Shown piece by piece: positions 61,599-62,270 of a stretch of DNA of 62,270 nucleotides. The first letter of the stretch is position 1. Each line of letters begins with the position of its first letter. A model generated the notes under the pieces. The model did not search any database. It saw only the letters and a list, made by a program, of their open reading frames with translations, and was not told the origin of the DNA. Origin of the DNA: Terriglobales bacterium (GTDB taxonomy: Bacteria; Acidobacteriota; Terriglobia; Terriglobales; Acidobacteriaceae); contig DASRFG010000032.1 of assembly GCA_035651655.1 (NCBI GenBank), forward strand, positions 1-62,270. The letters are read 5' to 3'. The translations under genes were made by a program, and so were the position numbers.

Positions 61599-62270
61599 TC
61601 AATCCAATAGAGCGATTTCGTCACCCGGCCGGATAGTCCCCTCGACCAGGACAACGGCGTAGATCCCGGCCTTGCCTTCATGATCGCGAGCCAACCGCCG
61701 CATCACCTCGGGGTTCGGATCTGCACTGTCGGGATCGAGCGTGATCATCTTGCAGCGAGAGTCTCGTTCAACCACTGCGATCTCCGTTCTTGCACCTACC
61801 CGTAAAGTCCGGCCCACGAACTGCTCTTCGGCGAAAGCATTTACGGATTCGAGATCTACATAAAGATTCGCGCGGAATCGCCGCTTGTCCAAATCGATGC
61901 CAAACTCTTTGCTCAGCTGGCGCACGGTTTGCAGTGAAAAGATCGAGACCGGACGGCAATCCGTCATCGCTCGATGGGAGCGAAGCAGGGTCAGCTCATG
62001 CCGGTCGCGAATGCCCTCGCGCAGCATGCTCATCAGCCGCGGATCATCAATGCCGAGCCGCTCTCCGTTCGGTGTCTCGACGTCCAGCATGAAATCGGCA
62101 AGATCCGCGTAGAGCGGAGTAAGGCCAGAACCTATGGCTTCAGCCTCCGCGAGGTTGCCGGGCTTGGTGGTGCGTTCGGGATGCCGATATCTGGGGCGAT
62201 ATAACAGCATTGCTTCCTGCTCACGCCCTGTGAGATAGGGGAATCCTTTAGAGGCCGCCGAACTATGAAA
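61599..62270 (-). CDS. MOSC domain protein (5' end beyond window)
   Basis: The frame stays open to the window edge, and the 20 codons before ATG 62210 (ending FPYLTGREQEA) continue smoothly into the MOSC_N-like MLLYRPRYR segment, so the true start lies outside. The C-terminal MOSC domain has DCRPVSIFSLQTV, RRFRANLYVDLE, FVGRTLRVGARTEIAVVERDSRCKMITLDP with the conserved Cys. It binds a sulfur or molybdenum-cofactor ligand. It is a longer relative of the MOSC protein at 39865. Confidence 0.85.
   Translation of the reverse strand, partial: FHSSAASKGFPYLTGREQEAMLLYRPRYRHPERTTKPGNLAEAEAIGSGLTPLYADLADFMLDVETPNGERLGIDDPRLMSMLREGIRDRHELTLLRSHRAMTDCRPVSIFSLQTVRQLSKEFGIDLDKRRFRANLYVDLESVNAFAEEQFVGRTLRVGARTEIAVVERDSRCKMITLDPDSADPNPEVMRRLARDHEGKAGIYAVVLVEGTIRPGDEIALLD

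Overview
The window looks like part of the chromosome of a soil-type Acidobacteriota (Terriglobia-like). This is inferred from gene content only: a carboxypeptidase-regulatory/TonB receptor of the Oar type, a PadR regulator coupled to a membrane protein, several tiny zinc-ribbon proteins, an lmo0937-type peptide, many response regulators and multi-PAS kinases, and short secreted proteins of lineage-restricted type. Most genes are ordinary chromosomal ones. Two regions are accessory DNA.

Region 1 (1-10.1 kb) is accessory and patchy. It has small proteins, a lone receiver protein and a decayed ECF41-type sigma-factor piece. Then comes a divergent module. Leftward run a sigma-like protein, an unknown helical protein and an ImmA/IrrE metallopeptidase (2.4-4.3 kb). 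Rightward run a single ubiquitin-like protein, an E2-like protein with a one-base frameshift, and a JAB (deubiquitinase)-E1 (ThiF) fusion (4.5-6.6 kb). This is a candidate prokaryotic ubiquitin-like conjugation, probably defence, system. Two identical 45-bp copies of the 3' half of a tRNA-Pro gene (7087-7131 and 10060-10104) bracket a 3-kb segment with Rhs C-terminal tips and membrane proteins. The copies look like attachment-site scars of integrative elements.

Region 2 (10.4-29.6 kb) is chromosomal backbone: a B12-binding radical SAM protein, DEAD-box helicase, methyltransferase, tRNA-Ile(CAT), Fe(2+)-trafficking protein, ATP-grasp ligase, glycosyltransferase, HD-GYP regulator, GatC/GatA, DUF721 protein, serine hydrolase, CCA-adding enzyme, TsaD, a CheY-like regulator and a zinc-ribbon protein.

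Region 3 (29705-33204) is an exactly delimited 3.5-kb IS1595-family transposon. It has 27-bp terminal inverted repeats and a perfect 8-bp target duplication. It carries a Panacea-domain antitoxin/PemK-like toxin pair, a RelA/SpoT-type alarmone synthetase and a small basic protein as passengers of the transposase. With the ubiquitin-like module, this is the most notable part of the window.

Region 4 (33.3-62.3 kb) is backbone again: a transglutaminase-like secreted protein, a compact Fe-S operon (cysteine desulfurase, A-type carrier, IscX), a leftward cluster (class-III aminotransferase, MOSC, M24 peptidase, YraN, GalT), an IS3 transposase scar beside a PadR/membrane-protein pair, an EamA exporter, an NAD-epimerase, an Oar-like TonB receptor, an amidohydrolase, two large hybrid or multi-sensor kinases, a Gfo/Idh/MocA oxidoreductase, an ammonium transporter, a PilZ protein, secreted proteins, and a MOSC protein running off the right edge.
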